Below are positions 1 to 9,119 of a stretch of DNA of 64,000 nucleotides, in pieces. The translations under genes and the position numbers were made by a program. This DNA comes from Rhodocyclales bacterium (GTDB taxonomy: Bacteria; Pseudomonadota; Gammaproteobacteria; Burkholderiales; Rhodocyclaceae): the NCBI GenBank assembly GCA_016214145.1, contig JACRPA010000002.1, positions 985,258 through 1,049,257 on the forward strand, given 5' to 3'. Positions within the stretch are counted from its first letter, which is position 1, and every line of letters starts with the position of its first letter. Below the pieces are notes generated by a model, which was not told where the DNA came from, searched no databases, and saw only the letters and a program-made list of their open reading frames with translations.

Positions 1-231
1 GCGCAGGCATCGAGCCTGCGGAAATCCCTTCTTCCGCTGGGAACGGTTTTATTCATGATGGGTCTTTGCGCCCCGCTCGCCTGGTATGCCGGCCGGCTGC
101 TCGATCGCCACGGCCCTGCCGCCAGCCTGGCCGGACTCCCTCCCCTGGAACTGCTGCTCGCCGTGGGACTGCTGGCCTTGCCCTTCGCCGCGCTCAGGCT
201 GCTTGGCATCGACTGGCAACCGGATCGATAG
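1..231 (+). CDS. C-terminal fragment of an integral membrane protein (5' end outside window)
   Basis: An open frame enters from the left edge and stops at a TAG. The visible 76 residues contain two hydrophobic segments separated by a short polar loop rich in Arg, Asp and His, and end in a short polar tail. This is the tail of a polytopic inner-membrane protein, possibly a transporter, but no family signature is visible in the part present. It converges on the TauE/SafE gene, with only 3 bases between the two stop codons. The function cannot be assigned from this fragment. Confidence 0.6.
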   Translation, partial: AQASSLRKSLLPLGTVLFMMGLCAPLAWYAGRLLDRHGPAASLAGLPPLELLLAVGLLALPFAALRLLGIDWQPDR

Positions 232-234
232 CCT

Positions 235-966
235 TTACCGGATCAGCAGCGCAACACCGCTGCAGATCAGCAGGATGCCGATGCCGCGCCGGAAAGTCTC
301 CTGGCCGATCGTGGTGTGCACCTTGCCGCCGAGGTAGATGCCGGCCAGCATCACCGGCAGCGCCATGGCCAGCAATTTGAAGAACTGCAGCGTCAGCATC
401 CCCGTGAAAAAATACCCCAGCAGCCGGTTCGCGCCGTCGAGCAGGAAGATGGCGGCGAAGGTGGCGCGAAACTGCGTCTTGTCCAGCTTGCGCATCTGCA
501 GGTAGACCACGTAGAAAGGCCCGCCGGTGCCGAACGTGGTGCCGATCAATCCGCCGAGCCCCCCGGCGGGCAGCGCCCACCAGCGGCTGTGCGCCGATTC
601 GGGCGTTTTGCCGGAAAGGCTGTAGAGGGCGTAGAGAATGATGAAGACCGCCAGGGCCTTCAGCAGCAATCGGGCGTCGACCGTCTGCAGCAGGTAGATG
701 GCCCCCGCGACGCCGAGGACGGCGAACGGCAGCAGGGGCCAGATCTCGCGCCAGCGAATCGCCTGCCGGTCCTTGATGCCCTGGCTGGCGGAAGCGAGAT
801 AGTCCAGCGCCACCACCAGCGGGACCGCCATCGACAGGGGAAACCAGAGCAGCAGAAGCGGGATGGCGATGAGTCCGGACCCGAAACCGGCGACGCCACG
901 CACGAAGTACGCCGCCGAAAGCACTGCGAAGGCGTAGAGATACTGGGCAATCCCGGACACTTCCAT
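235..966 (-). CDS. TauE/SafE family membrane transporter (sulfite/anion exporter-like)
   Basis: The 243-residue protein is almost entirely hydrophobic, with about eight predicted membrane segments. Its N-terminal repeat contains GVAGFGSGLIAIPLLL, and a second glycine-rich repeat contains GGLGGLIGTTFGTGGPF; this duplicated pattern is characteristic of TauE/SafE (DUF81) proteins, which export sulfite, sulfoacetate or related small anions. The start was set at the ATG preceded by an AGGGGGG-type ribosome binding site, not at the upstream in-frame ATG at 1059, which would add a polar extension without homology. The substrate cannot be inferred from context. Confidence 0.85.
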   Translation of the reverse strand: MEVSGIAQYLYAFAVLSAAYFVRGVAGFGSGLIAIPLLLLWFPLSMAVPLVVALDYLASASQGIKDRQAIRWREIWPLLPFAVLGVAGAIYLLQTVDARLLLKALAVFIILYALYSLSGKTPESAHSRWWALPAGGLGGLIGTTFGTGGPFYVVYLQMRKLDKTQFRATFAAIFLLDGANRLLGYFFTGMLTLQFFKLLAMALPVMLAGIYLGGKVHTTIGQETFRRGIGILLICSGVALLIR

Positions 967-1132
967 ATCCGCCCCCCTGGCGATGTCTTTTGTCGGAATT
1001 CCCTGACTGGAAGTTCCGCGTTTATGACGGGATTCTACCTTGGCGGAACCATTCCACAAAGTCTGTTACCACCCTGGACGAGGGTATCCGTCCCGGCCGG
1101 AACGGGCGGGGAAACGCCAAAGAAACATCGGC

Positions 1133-1162
1133 TTGATTTTCCTGGGGAGGATCGCGTATAAT
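1133..1162 (+). promoter_or_regulatory. Sigma70-type promoter for rpmB-rpmG
   Basis: TTGATT (1133-1138) and a consensus TATAAT (1157-1162) are separated by 18 bp, about 37 bp before the rpmB start. A GGAG ribosome binding site follows at about 1189. Confidence 0.65.
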
Positions 1163-1198
1163 GCGCGGCTTTGCTAAATCCGAATTCTGGAGCACAAC

Positions 1199-1432
1199 AT
1201 GGCCCGCGTTTGCCAAGTGACCGGTAAGGCACCGATGGTGGGAAACCACGTTTCCCACGCCAACAACAAGACCAAGCGCCGCTTTCTGCCGAACCTGCAG
1301 AACCGCCGCTTCTGGGTCGAGTCCGAAAACCGCTGGGTGAGCCTGCGCGTGTCCAACGCCGGCCTGCGCACCATCGACAAGAAGGGCATCGATGTCGTCC
1401 TGGCCGAGTTGCGCGCCAAGGGCGCTATCTAA
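1199..1432 (+). CDS. rpmB: 50S ribosomal protein L28
   Basis: This 77-residue basic protein starts [12 protein letters not shown] and contains [15 protein letters not shown] and the [15 protein letters not shown] segment typical of L28. It is a structural component of the large ribosomal subunit. Its length matches the family. It lies 11 bp before rpmG and shares the strong promoter upstream, the classic rpmB-rpmG pair. Confidence 0.98.
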   Translation: MARVCQVTGKAPMVGNHVSHANNKTKRRFLPNLQNRRFWVESENRWVSLRVSNAGLRTIDKKGIDVVLAELRAKGAI

Positions 1433-1443
1433 GGAGACCTGCC

Positions 1444-1602
1444 ATGCCCCGCGAAAAAATCAAACTGGAAAGCACGGCCGGCACCGGCCATTTCTACACG
1501 ACGACCAAGAACAAGCGCACCAAGCCCGAGAAGCTGGAGATCAAGAAGTTCGATCCCAAGGCGCGCAAGCACGTCCTGTACAAGGAAACCAAGCTGAAGT
1601 AA
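1444..1602 (+). CDS. rpmG: 50S ribosomal protein L33
   Basis: A 52-residue basic protein starting [18 protein letters not shown], with [20 protein letters not shown] and a Lys-rich end, matches the zinc-free form of L33 (no CxxC pairs). It is preceded by an AAGGAG ribosome binding site and follows rpmB in a two-gene operon that ends at a strong hairpin. Confidence 0.97.
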   Translation: MPREKIKLESTAGTGHFYTTTKNKRTKPEKLEIKKFDPKARKHVLYKETKLK

Positions 1603-1610
1603 GCCCCCTT

Positions 1611-1654
1611 CAGCCAATAAAAAACCCGCCGCCCGGCGGGTTTTTTATTGGCTG
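1611..1654. terminator. Bidirectional rho-independent terminator
   Basis: Two perfectly complementary 20-bp arms (1611-1630 and 1635-1654) surround a 4-base loop. The GC core CCCGCC/GGCGGG is flanked by A6 on one side and T6 on the other, so it can end both rpmBG and the convergent desaturase transcript. Confidence 0.9.
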
Positions 1655-1663
1655 AATCGGCGG

Positions 1664-2836
1664 CTACAGGGCGTAGCTGCGCAGCCGCAGGGAAAACTCC
1701 TCCAGCTGCCGGATGCCGCTCGCCTCGGCGCGCCGGCACCAGTCCTGCAGGCGGGCGATCAGCTCCTCATGCGTTGCCGTGGAGCGCTGCCACAGTTCGG
1801 TCAGTTCGCGCCGCATCTCGACCCCCAGCGACAGGCGGCTGCTTTGTTCGAGCGCCGCTACGTAGCGCTGCCGTTCCTGTTCGGGAAGCTCCTCGGCGTC
1901 GCGCGCCAGCCAGCGCTTGAGCGCCCTGAGAGATTTGGCATCCAGCGAGACCTTCAGTTTTTGCGCTTCCTCGCGATAGATCTGCCGCAGCGACTTCATG
2001 TACTTCGCCATGACGTCGTAGCGGTGCGTGATGATCGCCTGCAGGTTGTCGAGGTCGACGGTCGGGCGCGCCGCGGTCAGGCGCGGCGTCGGCGCGACCT
2101 TCTTCACCCTGGCCTGGCCGAGCATTTCCAGCAGGCGGATGTAGAACCAGCCGATGTCGAACTCGTACCACTTGTTCGACAGCCGGGCCGAGGTGGCATA
2201 GGCATGGTGATTGTTGTGCAGCTCCTCGCCGCCGACGAGGATGCCCCAGGGCACGATGTTGGTGCTGGCGTCGGAACAGGCGAAATTGCGGTAACCCCAG
2301 AAATGGCCGATGCCGTTGATGACGCCGGCCGCCCAGAACGGGATCCAGACCATCTGCACGCCCCAGATCAGCGCGCCCGGCATGAGGCCGAACAGGACGA
2401 GGTCGATGGCCAGCATCGCCAGGATGCCGAGCTTCTGCCCAGGGGTATAAACGCGGCGCTCCAGCCAGTCGTCCGGCGTGCCGTGGCCGTAGCGCTCCAT
2501 CGTCTCGCGGTTGTGCGATTCCTTCACGTAGAGGAACACGCCGCCCCACAGCACGCGGTTGAGGCCCAGCACCTGCGGGCTGTGCGGATCGTCGGCCGTC
2601 TCGCATCGGGCGTGGTGCTTGCGGTGGATGGCGGCCCATTCCTTCGTCACCATGCCGGTGGTCAGCCACAGCCAGAAGCGGAAGAAATGGCTGGGCAGCG
2701 GCCCCAGGTCCAGCGCACGGTGCGCCTGGGCGCGGTGCAGGAAGATGGTGACGCCGGCGATGGTGATATGCGTCAAGGCCAGGGTGACGACGATGTAGCC
2801 CCACCATGGGAGATCGAACAACCCTGAGAACAGCAT
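1664..2836 (-). CDS. Membrane fatty acid (acyl) desaturase, delta-9 type
   Basis: The 390-residue protein carries the three His boxes of di-iron acyl desaturases: HRAQAHR (about 34-40), HRKHH (71-75) and HNNHH (about 217-221), each following a hydrophobic segment. It would introduce a double bond into acyl chains at the inner membrane. The first ~260 residues form the desaturase domain; the last ~130 are a charged helical extension that is longer than in minimal homologues and is of unknown role. It is convergent with rpmG across a shared terminator. Confidence 0.9.
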   Translation of the reverse strand: MLFSGLFDLPWWGYIVVTLALTHITIAGVTIFLHRAQAHRALDLGPLPSHFFRFWLWLTTGMVTKEWAAIHRKHHARCETADDPHSPQVLGLNRVLWGGVFLYVKESHNRETMERYGHGTPDDWLERRVYTPGQKLGILAMLAIDLVLFGLMPGALIWGVQMVWIPFWAAGVINGIGHFWGYRNFACSDASTNIVPWGILVGGEELHNNHHAYATSARLSNKWYEFDIGWFYIRLLEMLGQARVKKVAPTPRLTAARPTVDLDNLQAIITHRYDVMAKYMKSLRQIYREEAQKLKVSLDAKSLRALKRWLARDAEELPEQERQRYVAALEQSSRLSLGVEMRRELTELWQRSTATHEELIARLQDWCRRAEASGIRQLEEFSLRLRSYAL

Positions 2837-2936
2837 GGGCGAGCCCGGAAACGAGAGAGTGTCCGGATTCTACTTCAAACCTAAACAATCCAGTACCACA
2901 GACCCAACTTCTGGCACCAGAAGCGGCCGGACATTG

Positions 2937-4217
2937 CTATGACCGGGGAAGCTCGCTTGCGTTCAGCACGCGCACTTCCTGCCGCGGATAGGGGATTTCA
3001 ATGCCCTCCTGGCGGAACGCGCGCCAGATGTCGACACCGATGTCCGACTTGATGTTGAGGCTGCCCTCCTGCGGGTCGGCGATCCAGAAGCCGAGTTCCA
3101 GTTCGATGCCGGAGTCGGCGAAGCGCACCAGGTAGGCCTTCGGCGCCGGTTCGGCCAGCACGCGCGGATGGCGCCGCGCCGCCTCGACGAGGAGGGCCAT
3201 GGCGCGCTCGGGGTCGCCGGCATAGCCGACCTGCACGGTGAGGGCGAGGCGCACGCGCGGATTGGTGTAGGTCTCGTTCTGCACCACCGAGCCGATCAAC
3301 ACGTCGTTCGGCACGATGGCCTCCACGCCGTTGTTGCCGCGCAGGACGGTGTAGCGCGTGGTGATCTGCGTCACTTCGCCGCTGACCTTGTCCACGGAGA
3401 TGACGTTGCCGAGGCGGATCGAGCGGTCGAGCAGGATGATGAAGCCGGAGACATAGTTGCTGGCGATCTTCTGCAGGCCGAAGCCGATGCCCACGCCGAG
3501 CGCGCCGCCGAATACCGACAGGGCCGTCAGGTCGATGCCCACCAGCGGCAGGCTGATCAGCACCGCCAGCAGGATCAGCAGCGCCTTCGACAGCCGGGCG
3601 AAGACCAGGCGCAGGTTGCCGTCGATCGAGTCCGCCTTCAGCAGGCGCGCCTCGATCAGGCCGCCGCCCCACAGGGCCAGCAGCAGCGTGACGAGCACGG
3701 TCACGACACCCTGCAGCAGCAGCCACAGGGAGAGCCGCTGTTTGCCGACGCTGAAGCCGACCGATTCCAGCGCACCGATCAGTTCCGGCAGCAGGCCGAG
3801 GATGTGCAGCGCGACGACGCTCCACACCGTCAGGGCCAGCATGCGCTCGAAGGCCGCCAGCCAGCCGGACGGGGCGAAGGCCTGGCGCAGCGCGAACATC
3901 ACGGCGCGGATGACGGCGAAGGAGCCGAGCAGCGGCAGCGCCACATTGAGCAGGTTCACGTGGTGCCATTGCCGCAACACCAGCCGCGCCAGCAGCACCA
4001 GACCGAGCGCGAAGAGCGGGAAGAGAATGCGGTTCAATCCCCTGTGGCCGGTGCGCCAGGCGCCCTCGATGACCGTCGGCTCGCGCCGCAGGGCGCGCGC
4101 CGCCAGCCAGGCCAGGCCCAGGCAGAAGCCCAGCGTGGCAACCTGCCACAGCATGTCGGGCTGCTGCAGGTCGCTCCACAGATCGCTCAGAAGATGGCCG
4201 ATTTCGTTTTTCTGCAT
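2937..4217 (-). CDS. MscS-family mechanosensitive channel
   Basis: The 426-residue protein has several N-terminal membrane helices followed by the MscS core: the pore-lining helix region FGGALGVGIGFGLQKIASNYVSG and the beta domain with LGNVISVDKVSGEV and RYTVLRGNNGVEAIVPND. The C-terminal alpha/beta region ends shortly after ADPQEGSLNIKSDI. It would release solutes on osmotic downshock. The extra N-terminal helices place it with larger MscS paralogues (MscM-like) rather than the minimal 286-residue MscS. Its start ATG lies 1 bp from the stop of the phospholipase D-like gene. Confidence 0.9.
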   Translation of the reverse strand: MQKNEIGHLLSDLWSDLQQPDMLWQVATLGFCLGLAWLAARALRREPTVIEGAWRTGHRGLNRILFPLFALGLVLLARLVLRQWHHVNLLNVALPLLGSFAVIRAVMFALRQAFAPSGWLAAFERMLALTVWSVVALHILGLLPELIGALESVGFSVGKQRLSLWLLLQGVVTVLVTLLLALWGGGLIEARLLKADSIDGNLRLVFARLSKALLILLAVLISLPLVGIDLTALSVFGGALGVGIGFGLQKIASNYVSGFIILLDRSIRLGNVISVDKVSGEVTQITTRYTVLRGNNGVEAIVPNDVLIGSVVQNETYTNPRVRLALTVQVGYAGDPERAMALLVEAARRHPRVLAEPAPKAYLVRFADSGIELELGFWIADPQEGSLNIKSDIGVDIWRAFRQEGIEIPYPRQEVRVLNASELPRS

Positions 4218-4218
4218 G

Positions 4219-4794
4219 TCAGTCCGTCAATATCGCCTCGGCGTAGGGCACGGCCTCGGCGCGATGGCGTTTCCAGTTGTCGAGATAGGCGCGCAGCACC
4301 GGCGGATTGCCGCGCAGGATCACCACGTTCTCCGCATTGCGCGTCCGTGCCGAGTACGTGAAGTTGTAGGAGCCGGTCACCACCGCCCCGCCGGCGTCCG
4401 CCGCGTCGACGAGGACAATTTTATTATGCGCGGCGGCATAGCGCACCTCCAGCGCGACGGGAATGCCCGCCGCGACGAGCAGCGGGATCTGGCTGTTCTC
4501 GCCGCGAGCCGTCTGTTCGCGGTCGGCCAGCACTTCGACATGCACGCCGCGCGCCTTCGCCTCGATCAGCGCGGCGGCGAGCGTGCGGCTGGTGAGCAGG
4601 TAGGCCTGCACGTGGATGCTGTGGCGCGCGCCGCGCAGCACGCGCAGGATGGCCGCCTCGATGTCGTCGTGCGGGCTGAACAGGATTTCAACCGTGCCCT
4701 GCGCGGCATGCGCCGTGGCCGGGCGCGGATCGAAGGCCGCGACCGGCTGCGCCAGCAGCAAAGTCAGTCCCGCCAGCACGGCGGCCCATCTCAT
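4219..4794 (-). CDS. Secreted phospholipase D-like protein with a single HKD motif
   Basis: This 191-residue protein has a Sec signal peptide (residues 1-20, ending QPVAA) and one HxK(x)4D motif, HNKIVLVD with H123, K125 and D130, followed by GSYNFT. A single HKD half-site is typical of Nuc/YokF-type endonucleases and small PLD proteins that work as dimers. A phosphodiesterase or nuclease in the periplasm is likely; the substrate is not visible. It starts 20 bp after the sufS stop. A copy of the dispersed GCCGT-N10-CTGACTTT motif lies inside the signal-peptide codons, and the bases just before the start match part of the REP element in nirH. Confidence 0.8.
   Translation of the reverse strand: MRWAAVLAGLTLLLAQPVAAFDPRPATAHAAQGTVEILFSPHDDIEAAILRVLRGARHSIHVQAYLLTSRTLAAALIEAKARGVHVEVLADREQTARGENSQIPLLVAAGIPVALEVRYAAAHNKIVLVDAADAGGAVVTGSYNFTYSARTRNAENVVILRGNPPVLRAYLDNWKRHRAEAVPYAEAILTD
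4760..4782 (-). repeat. Dispersed motif GCCGT-N10-CTGACTTT, copy 1 (in the phospholipase D-like gene)
   Basis: An exact match on the coding strand, inside the signal peptide codons (AVLAGLTL). Confidence 0.85.
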
Positions 4795-4814
4795 CCCACA
4801 GGGCTTTCCTTCGG

Positions 4815-6029
4815 TCACCGGCGCACCGCCCGCAGCGCCTCGATCAGCTGGTCGACATCCTCGCGGTTGTTGTAGAGGGCGAAGGAGGCGCGCGCCGTGC
4901 CCTCGACGCCGAAGCGGCGCATCGCCGGCAGGGCGCAATGGTGGCCGCTGCGCACCGCCACGCCGTGCCGGTCGAGGACCGTGCCGACCTCCTGCGCCGT
5001 GAAGCCGTCGACGACGAAGGACAGAATGGCGCCCTTCTCCCGCGCCGTGCCGATGACGCGCAGGCCGTCGATCTCGCCCACCCGCGCCGTCGCGTAGTCC
5101 AGCAGCGCCGCCTCGTGTTCGCCGATGGCGGCCATGCCGATGCGTTCCACGTAATCGAGCGCCGCGGCGAGACCGACCGCCCCCTCCACGTTCGGCGTGC
5201 CGGCCTCGTACTTGCGCGGCGGCGCGTCGTATTCCGTGCGCTCGAAGGTGACGTCGCGGATCATGTGGCCGCCGCCCTGGTACGGCGGCAGCCGCGCCAG
5301 CCACTCGGCCTTGCCGTAGAGCACGCCGATGCCCATCGGCGCGTACAGCTTGTGGCCGGAGAAGGCGTAGAAGTCGCAGTCCAGCGCCTGCACGTCGACC
5401 GCCGCATGGGCGACGGCCTGGGCGCCGTCCAGCAGCACCGGCACGCCGGCGGCGTGGGCCCGCTCGACGATGCGCCGCACCGGCGTCACCGTGCCCAGCG
5501 CGTTGGAGACATGCGTCACCGCCACCAGGCGGGTGCGCGGCCCGATCAGTTTCTCGAACTCTTCGAAGAGGAATTCGCCGTCATCGCCGATCGGCACGAC
5601 GCGCAGGCCGGCGCCGGCCTGCTCGCAGGCGATCTGCCAGGGCACGATGTTGGAATGGTGCTCCATCGCCGAGACGACGATCTCGTCGCCGACGCGCAGG
5701 CAGGCGCGGCCGAAGGTGGCGGCGACGAGGTTGATGGCCTCGGTGGTGCCGCGCACGAAGACGATCTCGTCGGCTCGCGCGGCATTGACGAAGCGCCGCA
5801 CCCGCTCGCGCGCCGCCTCGTACAGATCGGTGGCGCGGTCGCTGAGGAAATGCACGCCGCGGTGGGTGTTGGCGTTGTCCTCCAGGTAATAGCGACGCAG
5901 CGCCTCGATCACTTCATTCGGTTTCTGCGTCGTCGCCGCGCTGTCGAGGTAGGCCAGCCGCCGGCCGCGCACCAGCCGGGCGAGCAGCGGAAAGTCGTCG
6001 CGCAGCCGGGAAAAGTGAGTCCCCGTCAT
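4815..6029 (-). CDS. sufS: Cysteine desulfurase, SufS/CsdA type
   Basis: The 404-residue PLP enzyme removes sulfur from cysteine for Fe-S cluster or other thio-cofactor assembly. H124 in SAMEHHSN stacks on PLP, K227 in FSGHKLYAP binds it, and the active-site cysteine C365 lies in VRSGHHCALP, the group II (SufS) loop. Length matches the family. The other suf genes are not adjacent; it overlaps the preceding FmdE-like gene by 4 bp (ATGA), so the two are translationally coupled. Confidence 0.93.
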   Translation of the reverse strand: MTGTHFSRLRDDFPLLARLVRGRRLAYLDSAATTQKPNEVIEALRRYYLEDNANTHRGVHFLSDRATDLYEAARERVRRFVNAARADEIVFVRGTTEAINLVAATFGRACLRVGDEIVVSAMEHHSNIVPWQIACEQAGAGLRVVPIGDDGEFLFEEFEKLIGPRTRLVAVTHVSNALGTVTPVRRIVERAHAAGVPVLLDGAQAVAHAAVDVQALDCDFYAFSGHKLYAPMGIGVLYGKAEWLARLPPYQGGGHMIRDVTFERTEYDAPPRKYEAGTPNVEGAVGLAAALDYVERIGMAAIGEHEAALLDYATARVGEIDGLRVIGTAREKGAILSFVVDGFTAQEVGTVLDRHGVAVRSGHHCALPAMRRFGVEGTARASFALYNNREDVDQLIEALRAVRR

Positions 6030-6643
6030 GCGGGGCGAACGGGACGGACGACAATGACCTGCGGATCGCGCGCATGGTCGACGAGGATGGCGCGCACCCG
6101 CTCCTGCCAGAGGCGGCCGAACTCGCGCTGCACCTCGTCGCTGGCGCGGCCGGTGATGCAGGCCGCCATCATCTCGCCCACGTGCGGCGCGCTCGGCACA
6201 TGCTCCAGATGCGCCGTGACATCCACCGCCGCGCCGCTGTCCTTGCGCGTGAAGCGGATCTCCTCGCCCACCGCGGCATTGAAGAACAGCAGGTTGCGCC
6301 GGTCGAAGCGCCCGGCCAGCCCCTTGAAACCGGTGTCGTGCGTTGCCCCCGTGACCAGGGTGACGATGTTGGCAATGACGCCCGTCACGCCGCTGGTGCT
6401 GTCGTGGCGGAAGTCGACGCGGATCGCGCCGCGCTCCGGCACGTCCTTCGGATAGAGCGCCTCCAGCGCCCGGATCGTCATCAGCCAGGCCGAAGCCACC
6501 GTCGGGCAGGAATGCCCCGCCACTTTCACCGCGTCGATGTAGCGGTATTCGATGATGCCGCCCTCCGTCGCGCCGAGAAACTTGGCGAGCGGGTCGAACA
6601 TCGTGATGTGGGGTGCTTCATCGAAGAATTCGGGAGTGCGCAT
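6026..6643 (-). CDS. Conserved protein with FmdE/FwdE-like GHxCP motif
   Basis: The 205-residue protein contains KVAGHSCPTVASAWL near residue 50, resembling the GH-x-CP motif of FmdE/FwdE-domain proteins, followed by a Gly-rich stretch with conserved Asp and His residues. FmdE-domain proteins are associated with molybdenum or metal cofactor enzymes, but the biochemical role of stand-alone forms is unclear. The start MRTPEFF was preferred over an upstream ATG that adds an Arg-rich unstructured segment. The ATGA overlap with sufS suggests a link to sulfur or metal-cofactor chemistry. The family call is tentative. Confidence 0.55.
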   Translation of the reverse strand: MRTPEFFDEAPHITMFDPLAKFLGATEGGIIEYRYIDAVKVAGHSCPTVASAWLMTIRALEALYPKDVPERGAIRVDFRHDSTSGVTGVIANIVTLVTGATHDTGFKGLAGRFDRRNLLFFNAAVGEEIRFTRKDSGAAVDVTAHLEHVPSAPHVGEMMAACITGRASDEVQREFGRLWQERVRAILVDHARDPQVIVVRPVRPA

Positions 6644-6801
6644 GGCGGAAATCCATTGATATCGCAGCCGGCATTGTGCCTTGTGCCGCATCCGATGGGA
6701 ACAATTCGCGGGAATCCGCGCCACGCCTGGCTTTCGGCCCGGCTCATCCCATGAGCCAGCGGGGTGCTATAACAATAACCCCTGAGCTCTGGAGTTATGT
6801 C

Positions 6802-7341
6802 ATGAACCCCAATCCCGCATTCGCATGGCGCCGCGCCACAGGCGGCTGGCTTCGTCTTTGGCTGGCAGGTCTGTTGTTTATCGCCCTGTTCTCCGCCACC
6901 CTCTTCCTTGCCTTCGCGCAGGAAGGTTTCGCGGCCGCCGACCTCGTCGTCGCAACGGCGGCAACCACGGCCTTCATCGGCGTGGCGCTCTTCCTGCTGA
7001 TTTCGTTACTGCGGCTGGGCCTGTTCCTGCCGCGATGGGTGGAGGCCGGCTTCAGTGCCATCGAGCGCGAGACGGCCGCCCGCTACGCCCGACCGCTGCT
7101 GCGCGCCGGCGCCTTCCTCGCGGCCATGTCTTTCGTCGCCGTGTTTTTCCGCTACGAGGTGATTGCAGCGCGCCATGCCGGCGACGGCGTGGTGGCCTAC
7201 GTGCGCTGGGACCGCTGGACAGCCGACGCGCAGATTGACTACCGCCGGGTGGACAAGCTGCCGGCGCAGTGGCGCGCGGAATACCGCCCCGGCGATGCTG
7301 CCCTGGTCGCCGTGGCCCGTGCGGGCGAGGCGGCCCGATGA
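6802..7341 (+). CDS. Small integral membrane protein of unknown function
   Basis: The 179-residue protein has three hydrophobic segments (about residues 18-40, 48-72 and 98-118) and a soluble C-terminal part with VAYVRWDRWTADAQIDYR. No family was recognised. An alternative upstream start would add about 60 residues of low-quality sequence; MNPNPAFAW is preceded by GGAG. Its stop overlaps the ATG of the Sel1-repeat gene (ATGA), so the two are probably co-translated and may act together at the membrane. Confidence 0.6.
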   Translation: MNPNPAFAWRRATGGWLRLWLAGLLFIALFSATLFLAFAQEGFAAADLVVATAATTAFIGVALFLLISLLRLGLFLPRWVEAGFSAIERETAARYARPLLRAGAFLAAMSFVAVFFRYEVIAARHAGDGVVAYVRWDRWTADAQIDYRRVDKLPAQWRAEYRPGDAALVAVARAGEAAR

Positions 7342-9044
7342 AAACCTACGACGACAGCCGGATCGACACCCTCATCTGGCAGGCCATCGCCGAGAGCGAT
7401 TGCCCGGAAGACTTCCGGCACTACCTGCGCCACAAGCCGGAAGGCGCCGCCCACCTCGAAGAAGCCATGGAGCGCCTGATTGCGCTCGACGATACCGATG
7501 CCGAAGGCAGGCCCCGCTATCCCGAGGCCGTCGCCGCCATCCGCGCGCTCGCCGGGCAGGGAGATGCGACGGCGCAGTTCCACATGGGCAAGCTGCATGG
7601 CCTGGGCTGGTACGATGACGGTCCGCAGGCCATGGAGAAGTGGTACCGACTGGCCATCCTGCAGAACGAGGCGCGCAGCATGATCAATCTCGCCAATGCC
7701 TGCGAACAGGGCACGGACGTCGAGAAGAACGCGGACGCCGCCCTGGCGCTGTATCGGACCGCCGCAGAGTTGGGCGAGCCGATGGCCCACACCCGGCTTG
7801 CCAGCCTGCATCTTGCGGGCGAAACCATCGAGAAGGACGCGGCGCAGGCCTACGAGCATCTGCTGCAGGGCTGGGAGGCGGGCGATGCCACGGCCGGATA
7901 CTGGCTCTCCGTCCTGCACGCCCGCGGCGATGCCGTCGCCCGCGACAAGGCACTGGCGGCGGACTGGCTGCGGCAAGCCGCCGAAAGGGGCTGCGACGAA
8001 GCTGCTATGCGTCTCGGGCGCAAAGCGGAATTCGGCGGCGACGGCGCGGCCCGCGACATCGCCGCGGCGGAAGCATGGTACCGGCTCGGCGCCGAGCGCG
8101 GCGACCCCGAATGCCAGACCAGCCTCGGCATCCTGCTCCTGCGCGGGGAGGGCATCCCGAAGAACGGCGCCGAAGCCGTGCGCTGGCTCAAGCGCGCCGC
8201 CGTGCTGGACTACCCGCCCGCCCAGCACGCGCTCGGCATGGCCTATCACTGGGGCGTCGACGTCGTCCGCAACAAGGCCTTCGCCCGCAAGTGGCTGAGC
8301 CGGGCCGCCGGGCAGGGCGACGCGGATGCCTGCCTGCTGCTCGCCGACATGCTCCGCGGCGATAACACGCCGGACCGGGAATCCGCGGTGCGCCAGTACG
8401 AAAAGGCGGCGCGGCAGGGCCGCGCCGAAGCGCAATCGCGGCTCGGGCTGGCCTACTGGAAAGGCGAAGGCATCGCCAGGGACGAGCATGCCGCCTTCAA
8501 GTGGATTCGCCTCGCCGCCCTGCAGAACGAACCGCGCGGGCTATTCCTGCTGGGCTGGGCCTGCTAGACCGGCGTCGGCATCGCGGCGGACATCGACAAA
8601 GCCATCGCCTGGTTTCGCAAGGCGGCGGACAAGGGCAGCGCCGAAGCCCAGCACCGCCTCGGCCGCTGCTACCTCTCCGGAACGGGCGTCGAGAAGGATT
8701 TCGCCGAGGCCGCCCTCTGGCTCACCCGCGCTGCCGAGCAGGGGCTGCCGGAAGCGGAACACACCATCGGCGAAATGTTCCTCTTCGGCGACGGCGTGGA
8801 AACCGACGCGGGCGAAGCCTCGAAGTGGTTCCTCGCCGCCTCCGAAAAGGGGCTGGCTGACGCCCAGTACGCGCTCGGCGTCCTCTACGACGAAGGCCGC
8901 GGCCTGGCGCGCAACCCGGAGGAAGCCGGGAAGTGGGTCCGAAAGGCGGCGGAGGGCGGGCATGAGGATGCGCGGCGGTGGCTGGCAGCGCACGGCGCCG
9001 ACCAAGCGCCACCGCCCTCTCCGGCCGCGCAACCCGTACCGTGA
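7338..9044 (+). pseudogene. Sel1-like repeat protein interrupted by one in-frame amber codon
   Basis: The frame encodes about a dozen ~36-residue Sel1/TPR-like repeats (pattern A-x2-LG-x2-Y-x2-G-x-GV-x2-D-x2-KA-x2-W-x2-KAA), a scaffold fold used in protein-protein contacts. A single TAG at 8565-8567 (position 410 of 568) falls in the first helix of a repeat (LLGWAC-stop-TGVGIAADIDKA); the repeats continue in the same frame with no other damage for 158 more codons to a TGA. Possible explanations are a recent nonsense mutation, a sequencing error, or amber readthrough. The second half has no convincing start of its own. Confidence 0.8.
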
Positions 9045-9058
9045 GTGCCGAACCGTGC

Positions 9059-9105
9059 TTGAACCGTCCGGAAAGGCGGCTATACTGTGCGTATTACTGT
9101 AATAC
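9059..9105 (+). promoter_or_regulatory. Promoter with operator palindrome for the RHH/PIN pair
   Basis: TTGAAC (9059-9064) and TATACT (9081-9086) are 16 bp apart. Just downstream, GTATTACTGTAATAC (9091-9105) is a perfect 6-3-6 palindrome, well placed for autorepression by the ribbon-helix-helix antitoxin encoded next. Confidence 0.6.
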
Positions 9106-9119
9106 AAAAGGTTGCCGTC

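Noticed and set aside
8565..8567. Pyrrolysine or other recoding at the amber codon
   Set aside because: No pyl genes or recoding signal seen; a mutation or sequencing error is simpler.
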